Shown here piece by piece: positions 7,864-15,903 of a DNA stretch of 22,192 nucleotides (positions are counted from its first letter, which is position 1; each line of letters opens with the position of its first letter). The notes below the pieces were generated by a model, which saw only the letters and a list, made by a program, of their open reading frames with translations, had not been told where the DNA came from and did no database searches. The stretch is from contig DNFG01000328.1 of the NCBI GenBank assembly GCA_003487005.1, positions 2,765 through 24,956 on the forward strand, written 5' to 3'. Position numbers and translations under genes: made by a program. This DNA is from Bryobacterales bacterium (GTDB taxonomy: Bacteria > Acidobacteriota > Terriglobia > Bryobacterales > Bryobacteraceae).

Positions 7864-9172
7864 TCCCGGCCACAGCCTTCGCGAACAACGCGGCTGGTAC
7901 TTTTACGACTTCGCCAACTCCGCGTTTGCCTCCACGGTGGTGACGCTGTTTCTTGGCCCCTGGCTGACGGTCCTCGCCCGCAATGCGGCCGATCCCAACG
8001 GGCTCGTTCACCCCCTCGGCATCCCCATCGACGCCCGCTCGTACTGGAGCTACCTCATTGCGCTCAGCGTTTTCACCCAGGTCATCTTCCTCCCCGCGAT
8101 CGGCGGCCTTGCCGACTACAGCGCGCGAAAGAAACACTGGCTTGGGCTGCTCGCCTACATCGGATCCACCGCCACGCTTGGCATGTTTTTCCTGGAAGGG
8201 ACGCGCTATCTGCTCGGTGGTGCCCTGTTCCTCGTGGCCAACCTCGCCTTTGGCGCTTCGATGGTCATTTACAACGCATTCCTGCCCGAAATCGCTCCCG
8301 AGGAGGATCGCGATGCCGTCTCCTCGAAGGGTTGGGGCCTCGGCTACCTCGGCGGCGGCTTGCTGCTGGCTCTGAATCTTGTCCTCTACCAAAAGGCCGA
8401 GTCCTGGGGCCTGGACGAAGGCCTCGCCGTCCGGATCAGCCTCGCCTCCGCGGGTGCCTGGTGGGCTTTCTTTTCGCTGATCCCACTCGCCACACTCCGC
8501 AACCGCATCCCGCAAAAATCGGTTCCTCCCGACGGCATTCCCGTCAAGGACAGCTTTCTGCAACTGATCCGCACTCTGCGTGAACTTCGCAAACTGCCGA
8601 TGACCTTCCTCTTCCTGATCGCATACCTGCTGTACAACGATGCCATTCAGGCAGTTATCACCCTGGCCGGACAGTTCGGCAGCGACTATTTGAACATCCC
8701 AATGGCCGACCTGACGCTCGCCATCCTGATGGTTCAGTTTGTTGCCTTCGGCGGGGCACTCGCTTTCAATCAGCTTGCCAAGGCCATCACCGCGAAAAAG
8801 GCGGTTGTCGTTGCACTTGTCCTCTGGATTACCCTCATGTTCGGCGTGTTCTTCGTCAAGACGACCGCCCATTACTTCATTGCGGCCGCGCTCGTCGCGA
8901 TTATCATGGGCGGCAGCCAGGCGCTCAGCCGCTCCATCTTCTCTTTGATGATCCCGCGGGGCAGGGAAGCCGAGTTCTTCTCCCTCTACGAAATCAGTGA
9001 CAAGGGTACCAGTTGGATGGCCCCGCTGATCTTTGGTCTTACCCTCCAGTTCACCGGCAGCTATCAGTTCGCGATCCTCTCGCAGATCATCTTCTTCCTC
9101 GCCGGACTCCTCCTGCTTCTCCGCGTTGATGTACAGCGCGCGGCTCAGGAGGCGGAAGGCTTTGCCCCCTGA
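7850..9172 (+). CDS. UMF1/Atg22-like major facilitator superfamily transporter
   Basis: A 440-residue polytopic inner-membrane protein with about 11-12 hydrophobic segments. The opening REQRGWYFYDFANSAFAS is typical of the UMF1 (Atg22-like) MFS branch, and GGLADYSARKK matches the MFS loop 2-3 motif. The TTG at 7850 is chosen because of the upstream GGAGG; an in-frame ATG at 7751 would put 33 non-conserved residues inside the aas gene. It overlaps aas by 14 bp, implying coupled expression. In E. coli the aas partner LplT, another MFS branch, flips lysophospholipids inward. By position this protein could do that job, but the substrate of UMF1 bacterial members is unknown to me. Confidence 0.85.
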   Translation: MLPNNPGHSLREQRGWYFYDFANSAFASTVVTLFLGPWLTVLARNAADPNGLVHPLGIPIDARSYWSYLIALSVFTQVIFLPAIGGLADYSARKKHWLGLLAYIGSTATLGMFFLEGTRYLLGGALFLVANLAFGASMVIYNAFLPEIAPEEDRDAVSSKGWGLGYLGGGLLLALNLVLYQKAESWGLDEGLAVRISLASAGAWWAFFSLIPLATLRNRIPQKSVPPDGIPVKDSFLQLIRTLRELRKLPMTFLFLIAYLLYNDAIQAVITLAGQFGSDYLNIPMADLTLAILMVQFVAFGGALAFNQLAKAITAKKAVVVALVLWITLMFGVFFVKTTAHYFIAAALVAIIMGGSQALSRSIFSLMIPRGREAEFFSLYEISDKGTSWMAPLIFGLTLQFTGSYQFAILSQIIFFLAGLLLLLRVDVQRAAQEAEGFAP

Positions 9173-9196
9173 GATCCGCGCGCTACGGTAGGCTCG

Positions 9197-9736
9197 TCAG
9201 TCGTCGGAAGGCATCGCGCCCGGCTGAGCCGTTAGCGCTGCCTGCACCACGATGTCGGTGGCTTTCCGCGCCTCTATCGCACGGTTGGACAACGCGATGA
9301 TCCGCGTGCTGTAGTCCCACTGCAGGCTCACCAGCTGGTTCTCGCGCAATTCGGTCATCAGGCGGCCCACTTCCGGCGAAATCGCCGCCAATTCCGACTT
9401 GACCGTCTCCACCGCCGCCCGCTTCGCCGGCGGCATGGACTCGAATTGCTGCTCCAGTTGCCGGACCTGTCGCGCAGAGCGGTTCACCAGTTCCCTCACT
9501 TCCTCCAGCAGGACCGCCTTGCTCTGCCAGCTCACCAGATGGTGATTCCGTGCAAGCGCCGCCAGCTCATTCAGCTTTGTTGCCAGAGCGCGCTTGTCGC
9601 TCCTCAAGTCCTTCAACTGCCGCGCGGTCTCCCGCGTATTGAACGTGGAGTGGCTGTTCGCGGCGGCCGTCGAGGCGCACACCATCAGTGCCGCTGCCGC
9701 CGTAAACACACGAAAAGCGTGTCGGGTCATCGTCAT
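9197..9736 (-). CDS. Secreted helical/coiled-coil protein of unknown function
   Basis: A 179-residue protein beginning MTMTRHAFRVFTAAAALMV with a Sec signal peptide and a likely cleavage after ASTAAA. The mature part is charged and alpha-helical (long Leu/Lys/Glu/Arg heptad-like stretches, Q-rich between about 70 and 120) and ends in an acidic tail, so a periplasmic coiled-coil protein is likely. The start at 9736 is preferred because AGGAG stands four to five bases ahead of it; an ATG at 9730 is possible. I do not recognise the family. It converges with the MFS gene 24 bp away and stands alone. Confidence 0.7.
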   Translation of the reverse strand: MTMTRHAFRVFTAAAALMVCASTAAANSHSTFNTRETARQLKDLRSDKRALATKLNELAALARNHHLVSWQSKAVLLEEVRELVNRSARQVRQLEQQFESMPPAKRAAVETVKSELAAISPEVGRLMTELRENQLVSLQWDYSTRIIALSNRAIEARKATDIVVQAALTAQPGAMPSDD

Positions 9737-9914
9737 TTCTCTCCTGTTTGGTTGTGTTTGGGGAAAGAGCAAGGTACGCTGCGGGTCATTGCGTACTCAA
9801 TTGCATAGATTCGCAACTCGCCGGCCCGGTTACAGAAATCGGTGCCAGCCGCTCACGTTCGAGAAGCGTGGAGCGGAGTCTTCATGGGCGAGGCTCAACG
9901 CGCCGCCCCCGCCA

Positions 9915-11741
9915 CTAATCCGCGCTCTGCGGGAGTTGCTCCTGCTCCTGGTACTGCAGCCGGTATAACTTCCAATAAATCCCGCGCATCGCCAGCAATT
10001 CCTGGTGCGTCCCCGTCTCGCGCAGTTTGCCTTTGTGCATGACGAAGATCCGGTTCGCCCGCTGGATCGTCGACAGCCTGTGCGCTACGATCAACGACGT
10101 TCGGCCGGAAACCAGCCGCTCCAACGCCGCCCGCACACGAATCTCCGTCTCCGTGTCCACGCTCGATGTTGCCTCGTCCAGGATCAGGTACCTCGGCTCG
10201 TGGACCAGTGCCCGCGCGAAGCCAATCAACTGCTTCTGCCCGGTGGACAGGCCTGCGCCGCGCTCGCGGACTTCCTGTTCAAAGCCGGCGGGCAGCGTCC
10301 GCACATACTCAAGAAGGTTGACCTGCTCCGCGGCCCGCTCCAGTTGTTCCGCTCCGATTTCCGCGTTGCCTAACCGGATATTGCCGCCAATCGTCCCCGT
10401 GAAGAGGAATGGATCCTGCAAGACCACCCCAAACTGTTGTCGGAGCACCCGGGGATCCATCTCACGCACGTCCACACCGCCAATCCGCACCGCCCCTCTC
10501 GTCACATCATAGAAGCGCAGCAGCAGGTTGGTGATCGTCGTCTTGCCTGCCCCAGTGTGACCAACGATGGCGATGCTCTCCCCGGGCTGAATGCGAAAGG
10601 ACACCCCCCGTAGAACCCAATCCTCGCCGTTGTACGCAAACCAAACGTCGTCGAACTCGATCTCCGCCGGGCGATCCGGAAATGCCCTGGGTTGTTCCGG
10701 CGCCTCGATCGTGATCTTCTTGTCCATCAGCAGAAAAATCCGTTCCGCCGCCGCCATTGCCGACAGGAGAATGTTGTATTTTTCGCTCAAATCCTGAATT
10801 GGCCGGAAGACGCGCATCCCATACTGGAAAAACGCAACCAGCACGCCCATGGACAGCGTCCCCGCGCGCACCTCGGTCCCGCCCCACGCCAGCAGCGCCG
10901 CGAATCCCAGCAACGATACGAATTCCACCGCCGGATAGAACCACCCGTACGCGGAAATCGTCTCCTTGTGCGCGTCCAGACATTCCTGGTTCACCTTTTC
11001 AAAATCTCTTGCCGCCCGATCCTCCCGATTGAACAACTGCAGCACGATGACCCCGGCGATGTGCTCCTGAAGAAACGAATTGATCTTTGCCACCGCCACC
11101 CGGACCCGCCGGTTCGCGGCCTGAACGATTCGCCGGAATGCCACCGTCACGCCCAGCGCCAGGGGTAGCATCAGAATCATCAGCAGTGTCAACCCCGGGC
11201 TCAGCCTGAACATCGCAGCCACGATGAACAGCAGAACGAGGACGTCCCCCAGCACGGTGACCAACCCTTGCGCGAATAACTCGTTCAGCGCGTCCACATC
11301 CGTCGTCACCCGCGTCACAAGCCGTCCCACCGGACTCCGGTCGTACTCCCGCACATCCAGCCTCTGCAGGTGCGACATGATGTCCCGCCGCAGATCGAAC
11401 ATCGCCCGCTGGCCGGTCCACTGCATCAGGAATTGCTGTCCGAACTGCAGCACAAGCGATGCCGCCAGCATCGCGAAGTAGATCCCCGCGATCTGAATCA
11501 GCCCCTCCCGCGCACCTGCCGCCAGCCACTGCTCGAGCCAGGGCAACACCGGTTCGCCCGCCGGCGCCAGATACCGGTCCACCGCCGTCTTCGTCAGCAG
11601 TGGACCCAACACCTGCAACCCGGCATCCACCACCAGCAGCAACAGCGAGATCAGGATCACCAGCCAGTATGGCCGCGCATACATCAGCAGCCGTTTCATC
11701 AGCCGCGCGTCGTAAGATCTGTGTAACTGCTCCTCTTCCAC
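9915..11741 (-). CDS. ABC exporter half-transporter (MsbA/MdlB-like, fused permease-ATPase)
   Basis: A 608-residue type IV ABC exporter subunit expected to dimerise in the inner membrane. The transmembrane domain spans about residues 20-320 with six helices. The nucleotide-binding domain has Walker A GHTGAGKT (394-401), Q-loop LQDPFLF (about 441-447), Walker B YLILDEATSSVD (518-529, catalytic E523) and H-loop H554 in AHRLSTI. The signature is LSTGQ (498-502) instead of LSGGQ; substitutions at this position are common in MdlB/YheH-type subunits, which usually pair with a second half. No partner lies next to it here. The substrate (lipid or drug) cannot be told from sequence. Confidence 0.92.
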   Translation of the reverse strand: MEEEQLHRSYDARLMKRLLMYARPYWLVILISLLLLVVDAGLQVLGPLLTKTAVDRYLAPAGEPVLPWLEQWLAAGAREGLIQIAGIYFAMLAASLVLQFGQQFLMQWTGQRAMFDLRRDIMSHLQRLDVREYDRSPVGRLVTRVTTDVDALNELFAQGLVTVLGDVLVLLFIVAAMFRLSPGLTLLMILMLPLALGVTVAFRRIVQAANRRVRVAVAKINSFLQEHIAGVIVLQLFNREDRAARDFEKVNQECLDAHKETISAYGWFYPAVEFVSLLGFAALLAWGGTEVRAGTLSMGVLVAFFQYGMRVFRPIQDLSEKYNILLSAMAAAERIFLLMDKKITIEAPEQPRAFPDRPAEIEFDDVWFAYNGEDWVLRGVSFRIQPGESIAIVGHTGAGKTTITNLLLRFYDVTRGAVRIGGVDVREMDPRVLRQQFGVVLQDPFLFTGTIGGNIRLGNAEIGAEQLERAAEQVNLLEYVRTLPAGFEQEVRERGAGLSTGQKQLIGFARALVHEPRYLILDEATSSVDTETEIRVRAALERLVSGRTSLIVAHRLSTIQRANRIFVMHKGKLRETGTHQELLAMRGIYWKLYRLQYQEQEQLPQSAD

Positions 11742-11776
11742 GATCTACCAGTGTAGCGTGCCCTCCCACCTCCGCC

Positions 11777-11792
11777 CGCCGGGGGCCCGGCG
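11777..11792. repeat. Short GC inverted repeat in the ABC exporter/truB divergent promoter region
   Basis: A perfect 7-bp palindromic arm pair (CGCCGGG / CCCGGCG) with a 2-bp centre. No T-run follows on either strand, so it is not an intrinsic terminator. It lies in the only spacer between two divergent genes and just before TAAAAT (11794-11799), which could be a -10 for truB though no good -35 exists. It may be an operator or chance in GC-rich DNA. Confidence 0.35.
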
Positions 11793-11818
11793 CTAAAATA
11801 AAGAGTTTGCCTGTTGAC

Positions 11819-11823
11819 AGGAG
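11819..11823 (+). promoter_or_regulatory. Shine-Dalgarno site for truB supporting a TTG start
   Basis: AGGAG stands nine bases before TTG at 11833 but 18 bases before the next in-frame ATG at 11842. The TTG is therefore the better start, adding three residues. Confidence 0.6.
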
Positions 11824-11832
11824 TTCTTCACT

Positions 11833-12723
11833 TTGCCTTCCATGAATGGTGTCATCGTCGTCGACAAACCCCGCGGTTGGACTTCCCACGATGTCGTCGG
11901 CAAAATGCGCCGCATCGCCAACACCCGCAAAATCGGCCACCTCGGCACCCTCGATCCTCTCGCCACAGGCGTCCTGCCGCTTCTGCTCAACCGCGCCACC
12001 CGCCTGGCCCAGTTCTTCACCCGGAACGACAAGGTCTATGAAGGCGTCATTCGATTCGGTTTTTCCACCGATACCTACGACGCCGACGGGGAACCCACCT
12101 CCCCGGAGACTACTCCCGCTCTCACCCCCGGCCAGGTCACTGACGCACTCGCTCCGTTCCTCGGCTCCTTCAATCAGACTCCGCCCCCCGTCTCTGCCAA
12201 GAAAGTCGGTGGACGCAAGGCTTATGAACTTGTCCGCCGCAACATCGAAGTCGACTTGCCCCCCGTCCCCGTCACGGTCCACTCCCTCGACGTCCTCCGT
12301 CTCGAAGGCACAGAGGCCGCCATCCGCGTCTCCTGCACCGCCGGCACGTATATCCGCTCCCTTGCTCACGATGCCGGGCGTCGCCTGGGCTGCGGCGCCC
12401 ACCTCTCTCAACTTCGGCGTCTCGTCTCTGGCCCCTTCACGATCGAACAGGCTCTCCCGCTCGATCAACTCGAGTCCCTTGCCACGGCGGGCCGCCTCCA
12501 CGAGGCCCTTGTCCCTTCCGCCAGTCTTTTGCCTGAATTCCCCGGCGAAGTCGTCGATCCCCTCACCGAAGGTCAGATCCGTCAGGGCCGCCCCTTCCGC
12601 GTCTCTCCCTTTCGTTCCCGCGGTAGCGCCCGCCACATCAAAGCCATCTCCCGCGAAGGCGAACTCATCGCCATCGGCGAAGTCCGCCTTCCCAACCTGT
12701 ATCACCCGGTCATCGTCTTCTGA
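11833..12723 (+). CDS. truB: tRNA pseudouridine(55) synthase TruB
   Basis: Makes the universal pseudouridine 55 in the T-loop of tRNAs. The catalytic Asp is D41 in GHLGTLDPLATG, preceded by NGVIVVDKPRGWTSHD. Further family blocks are YEGVIRFG, TPPPVSAKKVGGRKAYE and GTYIRSLAHDAG. At 296 residues it includes the C-terminal PUA-like extension. It starts with TTG (see the adjacent ribosome site). It is not accompanied by rbfA or ribF, its frequent partners. It is divergent from the ABC exporter and converges with glmU with only 25 bp between stops. Confidence 0.96.
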   Translation: MPSMNGVIVVDKPRGWTSHDVVGKMRRIANTRKIGHLGTLDPLATGVLPLLLNRATRLAQFFTRNDKVYEGVIRFGFSTDTYDADGEPTSPETTPALTPGQVTDALAPFLGSFNQTPPPVSAKKVGGRKAYELVRRNIEVDLPPVPVTVHSLDVLRLEGTEAAIRVSCTAGTYIRSLAHDAGRRLGCGAHLSQLRRLVSGPFTIEQALPLDQLESLATAGRLHEALVPSASLLPEFPGEVVDPLTEGQIRQGRPFRVSPFRSRGSARHIKAISREGELIAIGEVRLPNLYHPVIVF

Positions 12724-12748
12724 CCGCCGCCCCCACCGGGGAGAGCAA

Positions 12749-14131
12749 TCACTTTTCCCGCCGCTGCTTCGCCCAGCCCTCCTTCACCGCCTGATGCCCG
12801 CGACCGATGCCCAGCGCGTCCGCCGGCACGGGCTTGGTGATCACGCTCCCCGCGGCCACGTAACTCCCCTCCCCGATTTCGACCGGGGCCACCAGGGTTG
12901 AATTCGAGCCGACGAACGCTCCGTCTCCGATCACGGTCGGATGCTTCTTCTTTCCGTCATAATTGCACGTGATCGTCCCCGCTCCGATGTTCGCGTTCTC
13001 CCCGATGGTTGCGTCTCCCAGATACGCCAGATGCATCGCTTTCGACCCCGCCCCCAGCTTCGTCTTCTTTAGTTCGACGAAATTGCCGGCGTGCGCCCCC
13101 TCCTCCACCTGCGCCCCCATCCGCAGTCGCGCAAACGGTCCCACCTGCGCCCCTTCGCCGACCCGCGATGCGGTCACCACCGTGAACGCTTCCACCACCG
13201 ATCCGTCCCCCAACTCGCTGTCTTCCACAATGGAACACGCTCCGATTGTGCAGCCTTCGCCAACTCGCGTCCGACCCCGCAACTGTGCAAACGGTCCGAT
13301 CACGGTGTCGATCCCCACCTCCACGCCGGTGTCAATCCGCACGGTCTCCGGCTGCTCGATCGTCACTCCGGCGATCATCAACTCTCGTGTCCGTCTCCCC
13401 CGGAGTATCCGGTCTACATCCGCCAGTTCCAGCCGGGTATTGATCCCCAGGATTTCATGCGGATCATCCACCACATACGCCGCTGTCTTCAGCCCTGTTC
13501 TCGCCAGTATCTCCGGAATATCAGTCAAATAGTATTCACCCGATGCCGGATTCGGCCTCAATTCCGCCAGTGCCGGCCACAGTGCCGCCGCCTCGAAGCA
13601 GTAGATTCCTGAGTTGATCTCCTTCAACAGCTTCTCCTCCGGGAGGCACGCCTTCTCTTCCACGATCTTGACCACCCTGCCGGCATCGTCGCGGTAGATC
13701 CGCCCGTAGCCGGTCGGATCGTCTAGGTGCGTCGTGATGAGCGTCGCCGCACACCCCTGCTCGATGTGATGCGCCAGCAACCCTGCGATGGTTTCTCCAC
13801 GCAGCAGCGGGCAGTCGCCGTACAGAACGATGATTCGCCCCTCGGCGTGCTGGGCCAGATCCCGGCACGCGTTCACCGCGTCGCCCGTCCCCAACTGCTC
13901 CTTCTGTGTCGCGAAGCTCACCCCGTGGTGCTCCACCGCCGCTCGCACCCGCTCCGCCTGATGCCCGATTACCGCCGTAATCCGGTCCGCCGGCGCCACC
14001 GCACGCCCCGCGGCGATGACATGCTCCAATAAATGCCCCCCGCCCGCGCGGTGCAACACCTTCGCCATCTTCGATCGCATCCGCGTGCCAAGACCCGCGG
14101 CCAGAATAATTGCCGAAACTGGAATGGACAT
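12749..14131 (-). CDS. glmU: Bifunctional GlmU: glucosamine-1-phosphate acetyltransferase / UDP-GlcNAc pyrophosphorylase
   Basis: Performs the last two steps to UDP-GlcNAc, the precursor of peptidoglycan and LPS. The N-terminal uridyltransferase (about 1-230) has LAAGLGTRMRSKMAKVLH (Ala where the family usually has Pro before KVLH), LYGDCPLL and NSGIYCFE. The C-terminal left-handed beta-helix (about 250-450) shows repeated hexapeptides, GNFVELKKTKLG, the catalytic-His region KAMHLAYLGD and ANIGAGTITCNYDG. The start at 14131 gives 460 residues, matching the family; the open frame extends upstream to 14347 but overlaps yvcK without homology. It is the last gene of a TPR-yvcK-glmU set. Confidence 0.96.
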   Translation of the reverse strand: MSIPVSAIILAAGLGTRMRSKMAKVLHRAGGGHLLEHVIAAGRAVAPADRITAVIGHQAERVRAAVEHHGVSFATQKEQLGTGDAVNACRDLAQHAEGRIIVLYGDCPLLRGETIAGLLAHHIEQGCAATLITTHLDDPTGYGRIYRDDAGRVVKIVEEKACLPEEKLLKEINSGIYCFEAAALWPALAELRPNPASGEYYLTDIPEILARTGLKTAAYVVDDPHEILGINTRLELADVDRILRGRRTRELMIAGVTIEQPETVRIDTGVEVGIDTVIGPFAQLRGRTRVGEGCTIGACSIVEDSELGDGSVVEAFTVVTASRVGEGAQVGPFARLRMGAQVEEGAHAGNFVELKKTKLGAGSKAMHLAYLGDATIGENANIGAGTITCNYDGKKKHPTVIGDGAFVGSNSTLVAPVEIGEGSYVAAGSVITKPVPADALGIGRGHQAVKEGWAKQRREK

Positions 14132-14174
14132 CCCTTCGATTGTAACGGCCCGCCTCCAAACCCCGAAACCACCC

Positions 14175-15221
14175 TCAGCTCTCGCCCTCCCCCGTTCTCG
14201 CCGGCTGTGTCCGCCGTCTCCGTCCTCGCTTCGCCAGTTGCAGCGCCACCAATCCCACCCGCTCCGGATCGTGCCGCACCTTCTCTCCCGCGCTCGCCAG
14301 CGGTAGACCCACCACCTGAATCCCCATCCGCCGGATCGCCTCGCCATCGCTCAGCACTGGCTGTGCCTCGCTCCGCGCATAGCGTCGCACCGCTGGCGCC
14401 GCCAGCGGCGCCGTGTTCAGCACCGCATACTCCACCAACCGCCGCCGCGCGTGCGCCTCCATCGCCCGGATATGGGCCGACGCGCTCATGCCCGTCGTTT
14501 CTCCAGGCTGCGACATCAGGTTCACAAAACACGCCTTGACCGCCGCGGACCGCGCGATCTCCGTCGCAATGCCCCGAACCAGCAGATTCGGGATGACGCT
14601 CGTGTACAACGACCCCGGCCCCAGCGTGATCAGATCCGCCGTCCGAATCGCCTCAAGTGTCTCACTCAGCGGCCGGCATCCCTTCGGCTCCAACTCGATC
14701 CGTTCAATCGGCACCCGGCTCCGGCTGATCTTCGACTCCCCTTCCACCACCCGCCCGTCCGCCAGCGTTGCCCTCAGCATCACCTGCGATGCCGTACTCG
14801 GATAAATGTGCCCAGCGATCGCCAGCACTTCCGAACTCAACTTCACCGCCTTCGTGAAATCCCCCGTCACCTGCGTCATCACCGCCAGGAACAGGTTCCC
14901 GAAGCTGTGCCCCCGTAGCCCCCGCCCGCTGTCAAACCGGTACTGAAACAGCTTTGTCAGCAGAGACTCGTCTTCCGCCAGCGCCACCATGCAGTTCCGG
15001 ATATCCCCCGGCGGCAACATGTCCAAATCCCGCCGCAAGCGCCCCGAACTGCCTCCGTCGTCGGTCACCGTCACCACCGCCGTGATCTCCATTAGCGGAT
15101 GCCGCGACGGCAGCCTGGCATTGATGTGTGAGTATGGACGGATCCCCTTCAGCAGCGTCGACAGCCCCGTTCCCCCGCCGATCGCCACCACCCGCAATGG
15201 CTCCTGCTGGCTCTGCGGCAA
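14175..15221 (-). CDS. yvcK: YvcK/GlmR family (gluconeogenesis factor, CofD-like) regulator
   Basis: A Rossmann-like protein of 348 residues. Diagnostic blocks are AIGGGTGLSTLL (13-24), TVTDDGGSSGRLR (51-63), PPGDIRNCMVALAE, GHSFGNLFLAVM and LGPGSLYTSVIPNL. In Bacillus subtilis this protein (renamed GlmR) binds UDP-GlcNAc and stimulates glucosamine-6-phosphate synthesis; in other bacteria it is needed on gluconeogenic carbon sources and for cell shape. The adjacency to glmU fits that role. The start is uncertain: TTG at 15221 (12 bp after the TPR stop) or GTG at 15191, which has AGGAG nine bases ahead. The C-terminus is a basic, Arg-rich tail. No F420-pathway genes are nearby, so CofD proper is unlikely. 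Confidence 0.93.
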   Translation of the reverse strand: MPQSQQEPLRVVAIGGGTGLSTLLKGIRPYSHINARLPSRHPLMEITAVVTVTDDGGSSGRLRRDLDMLPPGDIRNCMVALAEDESLLTKLFQYRFDSGRGLRGHSFGNLFLAVMTQVTGDFTKAVKLSSEVLAIAGHIYPSTASQVMLRATLADGRVVEGESKISRSRVPIERIELEPKGCRPLSETLEAIRTADLITLGPGSLYTSVIPNLLVRGIATEIARSAAVKACFVNLMSQPGETTGMSASAHIRAMEAHARRRLVEYAVLNTAPLAAPAVRRYARSEAQPVLSDGEAIRRMGIQVVGLPLASAGEKVRHDPERVGLVALQLAKRGRRRRTQPARTGEGES

Positions 15222-15233
15222 TCTCTGCCTGCC

Positions 15234-15767
15234 CTAGTTCCGCGGACCGGTCACCAACTCGCGAATGACCGCGTCCTGCAGCAGCGGCTGAAAATCGCTG
15301 TCAGCCCGCGCCAGTCCCCGCGTCGCCGGGTCCAGCATGATCGCTTTCTGCAGGTGCGCCACCGCCCCGGGCATGTCCCCCACCAGTCCCGAAGCGAGCG
15401 CCAGCGCGTACCTCACATGCGCCCCATCCCCCATCTGCACCGCCTTCTGCAGGTGCGGCAAGGCGTCCCGGTGCTTCTGCACGTTCATCAGGCTCACCGC
15501 GTACGTGTAGTGATCCTCCGCCGTGTTCAGCACCACCTCTGCCTTCTCCAACCTGCTCTCACACATCCGGCGGTACATCCGCGCCGGTTCCTTCACCGTC
15601 ATCTCCGGACCCTCGGCACACAACTCAAACAACGCCCGTGCTTCCCCATACTCGCTCGCATGGAACAGCTTCATCGCCCGGGCAAACATCTCTGTGTGCT
15701 CCTTCGTCGTGGCCGGTACCGTCTCCACGGCTGACTTAACGCTGTTGGTTTTCGACGTCTTCTTCAT
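15234..15767 (-). CDS. TPR-repeat protein
   Basis: A 177-residue soluble protein with tetratricopeptide-like helix pairs. Segments such as FARAMKLFHASEYGEARALFE, YTYAVSLMNVQKHRDALPHLQKA and ARYALALASG...AVAHLQKAIMLDP carry the Ala/Gly/Tyr/Pro pattern. No signal peptide is seen. The ATG at 15767 is preferred over the upstream TTG at 15779 because AGGA stands four bases ahead of it. It lies 12 bp before yvcK and so is the first gene of the yvcK-glmU unit. TPR proteins are scaffolds, but its partner is unknown. Confidence 0.8.
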   Translation of the reverse strand: MKKTSKTNSVKSAVETVPATTKEHTEMFARAMKLFHASEYGEARALFELCAEGPEMTVKEPARMYRRMCESRLEKAEVVLNTAEDHYTYAVSLMNVQKHRDALPHLQKAVQMGDGAHVRYALALASGLVGDMPGAVAHLQKAIMLDPATRGLARADSDFQPLLQDAVIRELVTGPRN

Positions 15768-15890
15768 GAATTCCTGCAATTACCCCGCGGGTCCCTGCCC
15801 CGTCATGCCGGAGCACATTCTCCAAAGTACTAGCAGAACTAGCGCACCTCGCGCAACACCACCGCCACCCTCGTACCTCTCCCAAATCGC

Positions 15891-15896
15891 TACAAT
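15891..15896 (+). promoter_or_regulatory. -10 element for a probable leaderless aldo/keto reductase transcript
   Basis: TACAAT (5 of 6 to the sigma-70 consensus) ends seven bases before the GTG start at 15904, so transcription would start at or next to the first codon. No Shine-Dalgarno sequence lies in between and no convincing -35 is seen. Confidence 0.45.
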
Positions 15897-15903
15897 CGTT
15901 CTC

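Noticed and set aside
9789..9816. TTGCG-N18-CGCAA inverted repeat upstream of the secreted helical protein, considered as an operator or promoter.
   Set aside because: The arms are five bases only and neither orientation gives a convincing -10; too weak to annotate.
10999..12705. Minus-strand open frame spanning truB and the ABC exporter start.
   Set aside because: It crosses two recognised genes in other frames and lacks homology-like motifs; a shadow frame.
12724..12748. Short CCCC/GGGG hairpin between the convergent truB and glmU stops as a bidirectional terminator.
   Set aside because: The stem is only four base pairs and neither strand has a following T-run.
14390..14408. Perfect 8-bp inverted repeat (CCGCTGGC / GCCAGCGG, 3-nt centre) that looks like a hairpin.
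   Set aside because: It lies inside the yvcK coding region, encodes an Ala/Pro/Arg stretch and has no T-run; most likely chance in GC-rich DNA.
14175..15221. Calling this gene cofD (F420 synthesis).
   Set aside because: The N-terminal GGGTGLS and TDDGGSSGRLR blocks and the glmU neighbour fit YvcK/GlmR; no F420 genes are near.
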